In this document: piece by piece, positions 17,711 through 26,970 of the stretch | Numbering within the stretch: the first letter of the stretch is position 1 | Layout of the letters: each line of letters starts with the position of its first letter | Assembly (NCBI GenBank): GCA_944391755.1 | Contig: CALXUT010000014.1 | Span: 1-32,177, forward strand | Reading direction: 5' to 3' | Source: an uncultured Clostridia bacterium | Lineage (GTDB): Bacteria; Bacillota; Clostridia; TANB77; CAG-508 | DNA length: 32,177 nt | The notes under the pieces: model-generated | What the model was told of the DNA's origin: nothing | Seen by the model: the letters and a program-made list of their open reading frames with translations, nothing else | Databases searched by the model: none | Program-made: the position numbers and the translations under genes

Positions 17711-18331
17711 CTATATTTCTTTTGCTTTTAAAATTAATCTTTCTTTATTCCCATTTGTACATGTGATTAGAGTTACTTCTCTTATCTGCTCATCTTTAGG
17801 TAATAAAATTGATACATCATTTGGATCTGTTACAAAAATATCATAAATGGAATATTGTATCGTTTGACCTGTTAAGTCTGTTAATTCTACAATATCTCCA
17901 ATTTTTAATTTTTTTGTTTTTCCAAACATTGTTCCATCTTTGTTATTATGGCCTGCTATTGATAAATTGCCATAATCATTTACATTTTCTCCCCAGTATT
18001 TTATGATAGATAATTTCATTGGTGCTTTTGCACTTTCTGGGTCAATGTCGCCAATTTCTAATATCGGATATTCTAAGTCTATTGCATCTATTTTTACTAA
18101 ACCAATGACTTTGTATCCTTTATATTCTAATTGGACTTGATTTTCTGATTCTCCATCAATTTTTGAAAAATCGATATTACTAAAAGCTTCTACAACTTCA
18201 TGGCTTTCTTTTTCGTTTATTTGATTACTACCATATTTATAAATTACCATCCCTAATAGGATAATCGCAGCTATTAATAACACAATAAAAATGATTTTAT
18301 AAATTTTAAGTTCTAAACTATTTTTCTTCAT
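17711..18331 (-). CDS. Sortase (class D-like)
   Basis: 206 residues; a membrane-bound cysteine transpeptidase that joins sorting-signal proteins to the cell wall. An N-terminal anchor (12-31) precedes the sortase barrel (about 74-206), starting GLVKIDAIDLEYPIL. Active-site residues are His128 (SIAGHNN), Cys191 (TLITC) and Arg198 (NKERLIL). The short distance from Cys to Arg and the bare ending resemble class D enzymes; class is not certain. Its ATG lies 14 nt inside the end of the preceding LPxT protein gene without a clear ribosome site, so the two are translationally coupled. The likely substrate is that protein. The adhesin gene follows after 29 nt. Confidence 0.92.
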   Translation of the reverse strand: MKKNSLELKIYKIIFIVLLIAAIILLGMVIYKYGSNQINEKESHEVVEAFSNIDFSKIDGESENQVQLEYKGYKVIGLVKIDAIDLEYPILEIGDIDPESAKAPMKLSIIKYWGENVNDYGNLSIAGHNNKDGTMFGKTKKLKIGDIVELTDLTGQTIQYSIYDIFVTDPNDVSILLPKDEQIREVTLITCTNGNKERLILKAKEI

Positions 18332-19358
18332 CTTTTTTGCTTACTTTTTTCATTCTGATAAATACAACAACTAATGCAATTACTATTACTGCTAGAACTA
18401 CAATTAGTGCAATACTATCATATGTAATAGGTAATCTTGTTGTTTCTTGTGTTACTACTTGTTCTTTAACTACATTTGGTTTGTAATCATCATAAGCTGT
18501 TAAGAATTGAGCATCTACTACTTCTTGATCTCCATCAACCATTTTAAGTAAAACAACATATTCATCTCCTGCAACAGATTGTTCAGGTTGGCCAATTGTC
18601 ATATTTTCAACTTCTTGCCAGTTAGCTTCTTCAACTAATTTTGAATATAAATTGTAAAATTCTTCTCCTAGTTGTACTTTTTCATACATATCTAACGCAT
18701 CATATTCATTATTAATTTTTTCAGCTAAATCCATTAATGTAGCAAATTCTGTTGAATCAGCTGTTTTTACTCTTTGATAATAATAGGTTGCATCTTCATT
18801 GTCTGTGATTTTTACATATCCTACTTTTGCTGTTTCTCTTACGCCGTCAACATCTTCTTCTCTGACTGGTTCTGTTGCATCTGTTGCTTCTTCTGTATCA
18901 GCAATGTCTACAGATATTCTTTTTGTGATTGATTCTACAGAATCAATTTCTTCTTTACTAAATGATTTTGTTAAATCTAATTGGATTCCATTTAGAATTA
19001 AATTTTCATTTTCATCTTTAGCCCACATATAAATTGTTTGATTTTGATTAAATAATTTATCATAAGTTTCAGCATCTATAAATGCTACTTGATTCTCTCC
19101 CAAATCTGTGATTGAATTAATATAAACTAAATCCATTACTTCTGGATTGGCATTATTTGATAATGCATATTTGAACTTTTTATCTGTGTAATCTTTTATA
19201 TAAATGATATATTCTGTTTTTTCATTTTCGTCTGCATCTGTTGTCGTTGTAGATACTACAGATAAATTTTCATTAGTTGCAAATACTACTACAGGTATTA
19301 CTGCTACGAATAAGATTATAGCAAGAACACTCAATAGCTTGATGCTAATTTTGTTCAT
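18318..19358 (-). CDS. LPxT-type cell-wall-anchored surface protein
   Basis: 346 residues, no named domain recognised. ATG 19358 follows GGAGGAGG. A signal peptide (about 1-28, ending VVVFATNEN) leads an exported region of about 280 residues, acidic in the middle (DIADTEEATDATEPVREED). The C-terminus is a sorting signal: LPITY (309-313), a hydrophobic helix (316-335) and the basic tail RMKKVSKK. The fifth residue is Tyr instead of the usual Gly. First gene of the operon, with a strong promoter, and coupled to the sortase gene by a 14-nt overlap, so it is the probable sortase substrate. It may be an accessory or basal partner of the giant adhesin; that is inference from the operon only. Confidence 0.8.
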   Translation of the reverse strand: MNKISIKLLSVLAIILFVAVIPVVVFATNENLSVVSTTTTDADENEKTEYIIYIKDYTDKKFKYALSNNANPEVMDLVYINSITDLGENQVAFIDAETYDKLFNQNQTIYMWAKDENENLILNGIQLDLTKSFSKEEIDSVESITKRISVDIADTEEATDATEPVREEDVDGVRETAKVGYVKITDNEDATYYYQRVKTADSTEFATLMDLAEKINNEYDALDMYEKVQLGEEFYNLYSKLVEEANWQEVENMTIGQPEQSVAGDEYVVLLKMVDGDQEVVDAQFLTAYDDYKPNVVKEQVVTQETTRLPITYDSIALIVVLAVIVIALVVVFIRMKKVSKKDEEK

Positions 19359-19397
19359 TATATAATCCTCCTCCTTTTATTAATTTTTTACGCACAC

Positions 19398-19426
19398 ATT
19401 ATATTATATTTTTTTCCATTTGTAAA
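19398..19426 (-). promoter_or_regulatory. Promoter of the surface-protein/sortase operon
   Basis: On the minus strand TTTACA (19421-19426), 17 bp, TATAAT (19398-19403), 40 bp before ATG 19358. Confidence 0.7.
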
Positions 19427-19556
19427 TAGATTTTCCAAAAAATGTCGAATTTTATGTCTACTTTTTCTTTTGTCATACTCATGTGTATGCAAAATGCTAA
19501 AAATTAGAACAAACAAATCAAGAAGTGCATCTTCAGAAGCTGTTGAAAGGTAACAA

Positions 19557-19600
19557 AAAAATAGTGAATTGAGAAATAATTTCCCTAATTCACTATTTTT
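19557..19600 (-). terminator. Terminator after the glucan phosphorylase gene
   Basis: The 14-bp arms AAAAATAGTGAATT and AATTCACTATTTTT enclose a 16-nt loop, with a T-run following on the minus strand. It lies just behind the phosphorylase stop. Confidence 0.8.
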
Positions 19601-19612
19601 CTCTCATTTTTT

Positions 19613-22180
19613 CTATTTTTCAACCCATTTTACTAAATCAAGATTTTCACTATCTAAAAGCATTTCATGTTGTGGCATAACTCTGAATGTATATCCATAA
19701 TTTCCACCTGAATTTAAATCTATTTTAGCAACAAAATGGTATTTTTTGCTATCTTCTTCAACACTTTCCACTTTCATTGGAATAATTTTTACATTTTGAA
19801 CGGTTCCATCTTCTAAGAATTTTCCATAATACACTTCTGCTCTTATATGATTTACATCTATGTTTGGAAGTGTTACTATACATCTTACTTCTATTTGTGC
19901 ACCTGCATCAACTGTAATATTATCGGCATTATCTTCTAGTTGTTCGATTTGTATATCTTTCCAACTTGCATACATATTTTGTTTCCAACTGTTATATTCT
20001 GTAACTTGGTCTAAATTATTATAATACTTTTTAGTTAAATTGCATAATGGTATATATAGTTGCTTTGTATAATCTACAAGCATTCTTGCTGTACTATATT
20101 TTCCTCCTGTAGACATTATAGAATTTTTCATAAGTTCCATCCATGTCTTAGATATGCCATTTCTATCTTTATCATAATATGTTGGAATTATTTTATTCTC
20201 TAATGTATAATACATACTTTCACTATCAGCTTTATCTTGTTCCTCATATGATGGATATTCTGCATTTGTTCCAATTGTCCATCCATTTTTTTGATTATAT
20301 CCTTCAGCCCACCAACCATCAAGTACACTAAAGTTGATAACTCCATTTACTGATGCTTTTTGGCCACTTGTTCCTGATGCTTCCATTGGTCTTCTAGGAT
20401 TATTTAACCAAACATCTACACCACTTACCATGTATCTTGATATTTCAATGTTATAATTTTCTAATAAAAAGATTTTTCCTTTAAATTGTGGTTTCATAGA
20501 TATTTCATGTATGTATTTTATTAAATCTTGTCCTTCTTTGTCTGCAGGATGTGCTTTTCCTGCAAATATTAGTTGTACTGGTCTATTTTCATCATTTAAG
20601 ATTTGTGTGATTCTTTCTAAATCTTTAAAGATTAGTGTCGCTCTTTTATAAGTAGCAAATCTTCTAGCAAATCCTATTGTTAAAGCTTCTGGGTCTAGTT
20701 TTGATACAATCTCATTGATTTCTTCATAACTTACCCCTTCTCTCCTCAATCTTCGTGTTACATTTTCTTTAACTAATGCTAGCATCTTTACTTTTCTTTC
20801 AATATGAATTTTCCATAATTTTTCATCTGGAATTGTTTTTATCTTCTCCCATACTTCGTCTTCATGAATATTATCTTGCCAATATGGGATTAAATATTTA
20901 TTATATAAATCTTTTAATTTTGGTGCTAACCATGTACATGTATGGATTCCATTTGTTACATAGGTAATAGGTGATTCACTTGGTGCAATATGTGGCCATA
21001 CATCTGAAAATAGCTCTCTTGATACTTCACCATGTAATTTACTTACACCATTTTTCTTTCCTGCTATTTTTAATGCCAATATTCCCATATTGAAACCTGA
21101 TTCTAGTCCTTCCGTTGGTTTCATTCCTAATTTTAAAAATTCTTCTCTTGTTAAACCAAGTCTTGGCCAAAAATCTTTGAAATATTTTTCAACTAAACTG
21201 ATTGGAAATATATCATTTCCCGCTGGAACAGGTGTATGTGTTGTAAACACTGTTTTTGAAGATGCGATATCTCTTGCAACTTCAAAAGAAACTTGTTGTT
21301 CTTTTATTGTATTTTTTATTAATTCTAAATTTAAAAATGCAGAATGTCCTTCATTCATATGGTAAACAGTTGGTCTTAAACCTAATCTTCTTAATAGACT
21401 AACTCCTCCCATTCCCAATATAATCTCTTGTCTGATTCTCATTTCTTGGTCTCCACCATATAATCTGGCGGTTGTATCTCTATCTTCTTCATTATTAACA
21501 TCTATATCTGAATCCATTAAATATAGTTTTACTCTACCTACATTAATTTCCCATACTTTTAGATATATTCTTCTCTTTGGAAATTTTATGTATAACATTA
21601 AATCATTTCCATCAATATCTTTTACAGGATTTATTGGTAAATCATATAAATTTAAATCTCTATATTCCGGTCTTTGCATTCCATATCTATCTATCACTTG
21701 ATTAAAATATCCATTTTTATATAATAATCCTACAGCTACTAATGGAATTCCTAAGTCACTTGCTGATTTTAAATGGTCTCCTGATAAAATTCCAAGTCCA
21801 CCTGAATAGATAGCAATTGTTTGATCTAGTCCGTATTCAGCAGAAAAATAGGCAATTAAATCATTTCTATTGTCTGGATATTTTTGTGCAAACCATGTAT
21901 TTTTGCTAGTCATATATCCATCAAAATCTTCAACAATTTTGTCATAATCTCTTACAAATTGTAAGTCCTTTGCTGCATCTTCTATTTTAGATTGGTCAAC
22001 TGCTTTTAAAAATTTTACAGGATTTTTGTTGCATCTTTCCCATAAATCTGGATCTATTTTTTTAAATAATCTCAAAAATTCTGTATTCCAAGACCACCAT
22101 AAGTTGTTTGCGATTTCTGTTATTCTTCCTATTCTTTTAGGTAATTGTGGATTTACTGTTATTCTATTGAATAAATACAT
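19613..22180 (-). CDS. glgP: Alpha-glucan phosphorylase (GT35, long bacterial type)
   Basis: 855 residues. Releases glucose 1-phosphate from the ends of glycogen or maltodextrin chains using phosphate and pyridoxal phosphate. The N-terminal DUF3417 segment (RITEIANNLWWSWNTEFLRL) and the length mark the alpha-glucan phosphorylase subfamily rather than the classical E. coli/muscle type. Catalytic landmarks are ISAEYGL-like FSAEYGL (about 112), HMNEGHSAF (about 275), TTHTPVPAGND, and EASGTSGQKASVNG with the PLP lysine at about 608. A C-terminal beta-rich extension (about 750-855) is typical of the subfamily. ATG 22180 follows AGGAGG and the gene has its own consensus promoter. The debranching enzyme encoded two genes upstream removes the branches that stop it. 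Confidence 0.93.
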   Translation of the reverse strand: MYLFNRITVNPQLPKRIGRITEIANNLWWSWNTEFLRLFKKIDPDLWERCNKNPVKFLKAVDQSKIEDAAKDLQFVRDYDKIVEDFDGYMTSKNTWFAQKYPDNRNDLIAYFSAEYGLDQTIAIYSGGLGILSGDHLKSASDLGIPLVAVGLLYKNGYFNQVIDRYGMQRPEYRDLNLYDLPINPVKDIDGNDLMLYIKFPKRRIYLKVWEINVGRVKLYLMDSDIDVNNEEDRDTTARLYGGDQEMRIRQEIILGMGGVSLLRRLGLRPTVYHMNEGHSAFLNLELIKNTIKEQQVSFEVARDIASSKTVFTTHTPVPAGNDIFPISLVEKYFKDFWPRLGLTREEFLKLGMKPTEGLESGFNMGILALKIAGKKNGVSKLHGEVSRELFSDVWPHIAPSESPITYVTNGIHTCTWLAPKLKDLYNKYLIPYWQDNIHEDEVWEKIKTIPDEKLWKIHIERKVKMLALVKENVTRRLRREGVSYEEINEIVSKLDPEALTIGFARRFATYKRATLIFKDLERITQILNDENRPVQLIFAGKAHPADKEGQDLIKYIHEISMKPQFKGKIFLLENYNIEISRYMVSGVDVWLNNPRRPMEASGTSGQKASVNGVINFSVLDGWWAEGYNQKNGWTIGTNAEYPSYEEQDKADSESMYYTLENKIIPTYYDKDRNGISKTWMELMKNSIMSTGGKYSTARMLVDYTKQLYIPLCNLTKKYYNNLDQVTEYNSWKQNMYASWKDIQIEQLEDNADNITVDAGAQIEVRCIVTLPNIDVNHIRAEVYYGKFLEDGTVQNVKIIPMKVESVEEDSKKYHFVAKIDLNSGGNYGYTFRVMPQHEMLLDSENLDLVKWVEK

Positions 22181-22232
22181 ATTATTTCCTCCTAAGTTTC
22201 TTTCTATATTTTTTCTTTTCGTAACTCTACAT

Positions 22233-22261
22233 ATTATCTACTAATTTCATTTTTTTGTCAA
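22233..22261 (-). promoter_or_regulatory. Strong promoter of the phosphorylase gene
   Basis: On the minus strand TTGACA (22256-22261), 17 bp, GATAAT (22233-22238). One base from full consensus, it allows glgP expression apart from the upstream operon. Confidence 0.75.
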
Positions 22262-22276
22262 TAATTTTCCTTTATT

Positions 22277-23293
22277 TTATGAACAATATGTGCAAAGTAT
22301 TGTCTCTAATCCTATATTTAAATCAATCAATCCAATTTTATATTTATAGTCTAAATCTTGTAATTGTTGGAGTATTGTTCTTAATTCAGATGTTTTAAAG
22401 CTTTTCGCTTGTATTTTATATTTATTGATTAAAAACATCTGATTTGGTTTTAAATTTAAAGTTTGTGCTATGTCTTTATTATAATTCATTGCTAATTTTA
22501 CAAAATATAGTTTTTTTAAATGATTATACAATGTTATTAGAATTTTTTGTATGGGTTCTTTTGAAGCAATTAAATTATATAATACCTCCATTGCTTCTTT
22601 TATCTTTTTCTGACCTATATTATCTGTTAAATCAAATATAATACTTTCTATTTTCTTAGTGCATAATTTATCTATATCTATTTTTTGTATGGTTCCATTC
22701 TCTCCAGCATATTCAATTAGTTTTCTTATTTCATTAATTAAATCTTGCATATTGGTTCCACAACACTCAATGAAATATTGCAGTGTATTTTCTTCCACTT
22801 GGACTTTATAACCATTACATATGTTTTTTAACCTTTTTATGATTTGAAATGGTTTTTGTTCTTCAAAATTGCAGATGATTCCTATTTTATCAATTGTATT
22901 ATATACAGCATTTTTTTCTGCTTCAGGTTCAACAAATATTAATATAACCGCTGAATTTATCAGTTCTATATTTTCTTTAAAGTATTCATTAATTCTATCT
23001 TTTACTTCTTTGCTAATCCCTCCACTTCTTCCTTTTGCTTCTCTTTTAAACAAACCTGTATTTCTTGCTAATATCAACTTTTTTTCATATCCAAAAGCAG
23101 GTGTTTCCATATCTGAAATTAATTCTTGTATATTGTTTTCATCAATTAAAATATAGTTTATTCCTTTTACCAATTCTCCAAAAGCTTTTTTGATTCTTTT
23201 TAATTGTTGCTCTAGCAAAAATGTTTCATTTCCATAAAATAAATAGATTCCTTTAAATTGATTAATTTTTTCTAGTTCTTCGATTTTTAGCAT
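22277..23293 (-). CDS. holA: DNA polymerase III subunit delta
   Basis: 338 residues, the expected length. Delta is the clamp-loader subunit that opens the beta sliding clamp. The N-terminus has the family signature GIYLFYGNETFLLEQQLKRI, followed by the AAA-like region with NYILIDENN and the ISDMETPAFGYEKKLILARN block. The middle domain carries CCGTNMQDLINEIRKLIEYA, and the collar has the expected DLTDNIGQKKIKEAMEVLYN. ATG 23293 follows AAAGGAG. It sits between two glucan-degradation genes, and a large REP-like palindrome fills the gap to the upstream gene, close to its ribosome site. It may be read from the upstream operon; no clear private promoter was seen. Confidence 0.9.
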   Translation of the reverse strand: MLKIEELEKINQFKGIYLFYGNETFLLEQQLKRIKKAFGELVKGINYILIDENNIQELISDMETPAFGYEKKLILARNTGLFKREAKGRSGGISKEVKDRINEYFKENIELINSAVILIFVEPEAEKNAVYNTIDKIGIICNFEEQKPFQIIKRLKNICNGYKVQVEENTLQYFIECCGTNMQDLINEIRKLIEYAGENGTIQKIDIDKLCTKKIESIIFDLTDNIGQKKIKEAMEVLYNLIASKEPIQKILITLYNHLKKLYFVKLAMNYNKDIAQTLNLKPNQMFLINKYKIQAKSFKTSELRTILQQLQDLDYKYKIGLIDLNIGLETILCTYCS

Positions 23294-23311
23294 CTTTTCT
23301 CTCCTTTTGAA

Positions 23312-23379
23312 TTTTGCGCGAACTTTGGGGACGGTCCTTTACGCGAACAAAAAGGACTGTCCCCAAAGTTCGCGCAAAA
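23312..23379. repeat. REP/BIME-like inverted repeat E2
   Basis: Two 29-nt arms (23312-23340 and 23351-23379) pair with a single C/T change that still allows G-U pairing, around a 10-nt loop. The element is clearly richer in GC than its surroundings. Its minus strand (23375-23342) carries the 34-nt unit starting GCGCGAACTTTGGGGACAG and ending TTTTTGTTCGCG, shared with the elements beside the RAYT gene. It fills the gap between the debranching-enzyme stop and the holA ribosome site. Confidence 0.9.
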
Positions 23380-23390
23380 ATCCATCCCTC

Positions 23391-25421
23391 TTATTTTTCT
23401 AAAATAATTCTAAACACCTCTGCAACGCTCCACGCTTGTGCAACAGCTCCTTTAGGTAAATATGGTCTTCTTGAATCATATATTTCGGCAATGCTTCCTA
23501 TACAACCTCTTTCACTCATTTCTTTTGAAAAGGTTTTTGTTACATTTTGAATAAATTCTTTTAATCTTTCTTCATATTTATTTTTATCTGTTTTGTTTTT
23601 ACTCATGGATGCTAATTTTTTTAGTGCATTATAATATAATCCCAAAAGCCATGTCCAAGTAATTCCTTGATGATAACTAAAATCTCTTCTAAAACCATCA
23701 CCTTCATATACTTCAACATAGTTTTGTTCCCCTTTTGCTAGAGTTTTTAATCCATAATTATTTAAAAGTTTTTTGGTTACGGTTTCAAACATTTCTTTTG
23801 CTTCTGTAGAATTTGGATCTAATACGGGATATGTCAAACTTAAAGCAAATAATTGATTTGGTCTTATTTTGTTATCTCCTAATACATCATATAAACATTT
23901 TCTCTTTTTATTATAAAACTTGCTTTCAAATGCCCCTTTGCATTTTATAGCTAATTTTTCATATTCCTTTTCTTTCTCTTTTTCTTTATTTTTATTTGCC
24001 AATTCTGCTATTATTTTTAATGCATTATACCATAAGGCATTTATCTCAACGACTTTTCCATTTCTTGGTGTTACTGCAATTCCTGCATATTTTGCATCCA
24101 TCCATGTATTTTGCGTCTGCTCTGTTCCTGATACAATTAATCCATCAGCATCTAAGTAAATATTATTATCATCTAAGTCAATTCCTTCACTATAATTAAT
24201 GATTACACTTTCTAATTTAGGATATATCTCTTCCATTATAAATTTGTAATCATCTGTATACTGTAAATATTTTTTTACTTGTTCAAATAATAATAATGAT
24301 GCATCAACACTATTGTATAGTGGTCTATTGTCTGCTTCACTATATGCATTTGGTATTAATCCAAACTTCATATCTCTGACACATGTTCTTAAGATTTTTT
24401 TTGCTATATCAAATTTTTTAGGAATTAATACAATTCCTTCAAATGCAATTAAGGTATCTCTCATCCAATCTAAAAACCAAGGATAGCCCGCTATAAGTGA
24501 ATATGTATTAAATAATGGTCTTTTAATAATAAAGTTATCTCCTGCAATTAAAAACTGTTTTATTAAACTATCTCTTTGTTTTTCTTCTTCTGATTTATGT
24601 TCTTTTCTATTATCAATTAAAAGGGATTGATTAAATCCTTCACTTAATCTAATAATTTCTTTCGTTATGATTGCTCTGGCATCTAATTCTTCTATATTTT
24701 CTTCTAGTGAACAAATAAATGAAATTTCTTTTTCTTCTCCTGGCTCTATTTCTATTTCAAATCTTCCTGGAACTGTATGATTTTCTTCTGGTTCAAATCC
24801 TCTTTTTTCTTCTTCTATATAAAACATATTGAAAAAGGTATCATTATGATGTTCTATATAGTTTCCTTCTGAAATGTTCATATATATAGGGCTTCCTTCA
24901 TCTATTCTTATTTCGTATTTTTTTCCGTTTATTTTTTGTTCTAATTTGAAATAATGATTTTTATTGATTCCATGAACATCTCTAAAATTCATGATTGGTG
25001 CTAATATAAATTTTGCTCTATTCTTTCCATTTTTTACTTTATAATACACTCCTACTGTATTTTTTTGATGTTCCATACATACTACTTTTGTTATCTCTGT
25101 ATCTTCAACTTTATATGCAAATATTGGCATGTATTCTTTTACAAAACTTTGTTGATATTTAAAACCTTGAGAAATATAATTTTTGCCTATATTTGTGAAC
25201 AACTCATATTTTCTACCATCTAATTCTAAACTTTCGTCTATCTTAGATAAAATAAGTGTTCTTCTTGCAGGTGGAATTAAAGGAGCAACTAATAATCCAT
25301 GGTATTTTCTTGTATTGGCTCCAATAATTGTAGATGAAGCATATCCTCCAATTCCATTTGTGATTATCCATTCTTTTCCTAGTGCTTCTTCAATTTTTAA
25401 ATCATCTTTTGCAAATTTCAT
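23391..25421 (-). CDS. Amylo-alpha-1,6-glucosidase (glycogen debranching enzyme, GH133-like)
   Basis: 676 residues. Hydrolyses alpha-1,6 branch points of glycogen-like glucans. The N-terminal beta-domain has NGIGGYASSTIIGANTRKYH (GDE_N type). The C-terminal (alpha/alpha)6 barrel has YPWFLDWMRDTLIAFEGI, LYNSVDASLLLFEQ, TQNTWMDAKYAGIAVTPRNG and HQGITWTWLLG, all family blocks holding the acidic catalytic and sugar-binding residues. ATG 25421 follows AGAGGAG, 21 nt after the yvcK-like stop, so the genes are co-transcribed. It complements the alpha-glucan phosphorylase encoded two genes downstream. Whether a 4-alpha-glucanotransferase activity is also present cannot be told; the length fits a bacterial glucosidase-only enzyme. 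Confidence 0.9.
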   Translation of the reverse strand: MKFAKDDLKIEEALGKEWIITNGIGGYASSTIIGANTRKYHGLLVAPLIPPARRTLILSKIDESLELDGRKYELFTNIGKNYISQGFKYQQSFVKEYMPIFAYKVEDTEITKVVCMEHQKNTVGVYYKVKNGKNRAKFILAPIMNFRDVHGINKNHYFKLEQKINGKKYEIRIDEGSPIYMNISEGNYIEHHNDTFFNMFYIEEEKRGFEPEENHTVPGRFEIEIEPGEEKEISFICSLEENIEELDARAIITKEIIRLSEGFNQSLLIDNRKEHKSEEEKQRDSLIKQFLIAGDNFIIKRPLFNTYSLIAGYPWFLDWMRDTLIAFEGIVLIPKKFDIAKKILRTCVRDMKFGLIPNAYSEADNRPLYNSVDASLLLFEQVKKYLQYTDDYKFIMEEIYPKLESVIINYSEGIDLDDNNIYLDADGLIVSGTEQTQNTWMDAKYAGIAVTPRNGKVVEINALWYNALKIIAELANKNKEKEKEKEYEKLAIKCKGAFESKFYNKKRKCLYDVLGDNKIRPNQLFALSLTYPVLDPNSTEAKEMFETVTKKLLNNYGLKTLAKGEQNYVEVYEGDGFRRDFSYHQGITWTWLLGLYYNALKKLASMSKNKTDKNKYEERLKEFIQNVTKTFSKEMSERGCIGSIAEIYDSRRPYLPKGAVAQAWSVAEVFRIILEK

Positions 25422-25442
25422 ACTTTACTCCTCTCAAGTTTT

Positions 25443-26969
25443 TTATTTTCTTTCTGCTTGTTTTTTCTTATATTTTTCATCTGATTCTTTTATAGATTTA
25501 ATTCTTTCACTATATTTACTACTAAACTTACTTTGTTTCTTTGTTTTTGTAGCTTTTGCTTTAGGATCTATCCCTTTCTTTTTTGCTTTTTTATCAATTT
25601 TTGCTTTGTCTTTCTTTAATTTATTGATTCTCTTATCTGATTTTAATTTTGCATTTAACATGACATATTCAGGATCATTTTCTTTATCTTGGAATTTATA
25701 ATCATTACAGATTAATGTTATTGCTGATTCTGCAACAAGGTAAGGATCATGTCTTATTTTTCCGTCTATAATTGTAGATATGTTCTTTTTAATAAATTTA
25801 ATTTTTCTAAGTGCTGGTCCGTTAATTTTTTGTTCTACTAAATCAGCACCTTCTTTATTATACATTTTTATATATTCAGGAATAACTTCTCCTGTATCAT
25901 ATATACAATAATCAATAATACCTTCTCCACAATGTTCAATAATGGCATTTACATGGTCTGCTACTGTATAATCATCTGTTTGTCCAGGTTCTGTCATGAT
26001 ATTATTTACATATATTTTTATAGCTTTACTTTCTTTTATCGCTTTTGCAACACCATTTACTAATAAATTTGGAATTACATTTGTATATAAACTTCCTGGT
26101 CCTATGATGATACTATCTGCTTCTTTGATTGCTTTTAGTACACCTGCTGCTGGTTTGCAATTTGATGGCTTTAGATATACTCTACTAATTTTTGTCATTT
26201 TATCATTAACTACTTCTGGTATTCTATCTTTTTCTTCTACTACATATCCATTTTCAAGCTCTGCACAGATTGTCATTTCTTCTGATGTTACTGGAAGCAC
26301 ATTTCCAACTATATTAAAAATGGCATTACTTTTTTCTATGGATTCGGTGTCATTCCAATATATTTCTTTCATAGCTGTAAAATAGATATCTGAAAATTTT
26401 AGACCTTTTAATCTTTCATTAGCCATCTCATGATTTAATAAATTGTCTAATTCTCCCTTTGTATCTGCAGATAATGCTACGATACTATCTTTTACTTCTT
26501 CAAAAGGTAATGTTGTTCCTAGTGCTGTCCTTGAACTATTTGGTGTTTTTCCATACTCTGAAACAGCTACAATTGCCGTTATATTATTGGTATATCTTTT
26601 CATCCCAGTAAGTACAGTATTTAATCCTGCACCACCACCAATTACGACAATATTAGGTCCTTTATCATATATTTTTTTATTGAATATTAATGATTGTACA
26701 TTTACATTTTTTCTATGTTTTAGCCTGTCATCAGTTGCCTCAATGAATAACTCCATATTTCTTTTATTTAACATTACCAATCCTAAAACAATACAGGTAA
26801 ATCCCACTACAAATGTAACAATGATTCTAGCAATTTCAATAAAATTTAACTCTTTATTTACTAATATTTCTGCTATTCCATAACAGGTAAGTACAATCCC
26901 TAATAAAACTAATAATATCCATCTTTTCATTTTTGAACTTGATCTAAACCAGTGTAATATTCCTTTCAT
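25443..26969 (-). CDS. YvcK/CofD-like protein with membrane anchor and altered nucleotide motif
   Basis: 508 residues. Two N-terminal helices (16-37 and 47-68) precede a YvcK/CofD-like Rossmann domain. Clear family blocks are NIVVIGGGAGLNTVLTGMKR (about 106-125), IIIGPGSLYTNVIPNLLVNG and NNIMTEPGQTDDYTVADHVN. The usual DDGGSSG motif after the second strand is instead SEYGKTPNSS (137-146), and the FENGNGLSGHSLGN-type block is missing. YvcK proteins bind UDP-GlcNAc and link central carbon supply to wall synthesis; ligand binding here may differ. The last 50 residues are Lys-rich and likely bind nucleic acid or anionic surfaces. The start is ATG 26969, whose AGGAG lies in the end of murB, 1 nt from its stop, so translation is coupled. 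Confidence 0.8.
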   Translation of the reverse strand: MKGILHWFRSSSKMKRWILLVLLGIVLTCYGIAEILVNKELNFIEIARIIVTFVVGFTCIVLGLVMLNKRNMELFIEATDDRLKHRKNVNVQSLIFNKKIYDKGPNIVVIGGGAGLNTVLTGMKRYTNNITAIVAVSEYGKTPNSSRTALGTTLPFEEVKDSIVALSADTKGELDNLLNHEMANERLKGLKFSDIYFTAMKEIYWNDTESIEKSNAIFNIVGNVLPVTSEEMTICAELENGYVVEEKDRIPEVVNDKMTKISRVYLKPSNCKPAAGVLKAIKEADSIIIGPGSLYTNVIPNLLVNGVAKAIKESKAIKIYVNNIMTEPGQTDDYTVADHVNAIIEHCGEGIIDYCIYDTGEVIPEYIKMYNKEGADLVEQKINGPALRKIKFIKKNISTIIDGKIRHDPYLVAESAITLICNDYKFQDKENDPEYVMLNAKLKSDKRINKLKKDKAKIDKKAKKKGIDPKAKATKTKKQSKFSSKYSERIKSIKESDEKYKKKQAERK

Positions 26970-26970
26970 T

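Noticed and set aside
19494..19553. Plus-strand 19-residue ORF in the gap before the surface operon (MLKIRTNKSRSASSEAVER)
   Set aside because: No ribosome site precedes the ATG and nothing similar is recognised. It might be the remnant of a gene end but cannot be supported.
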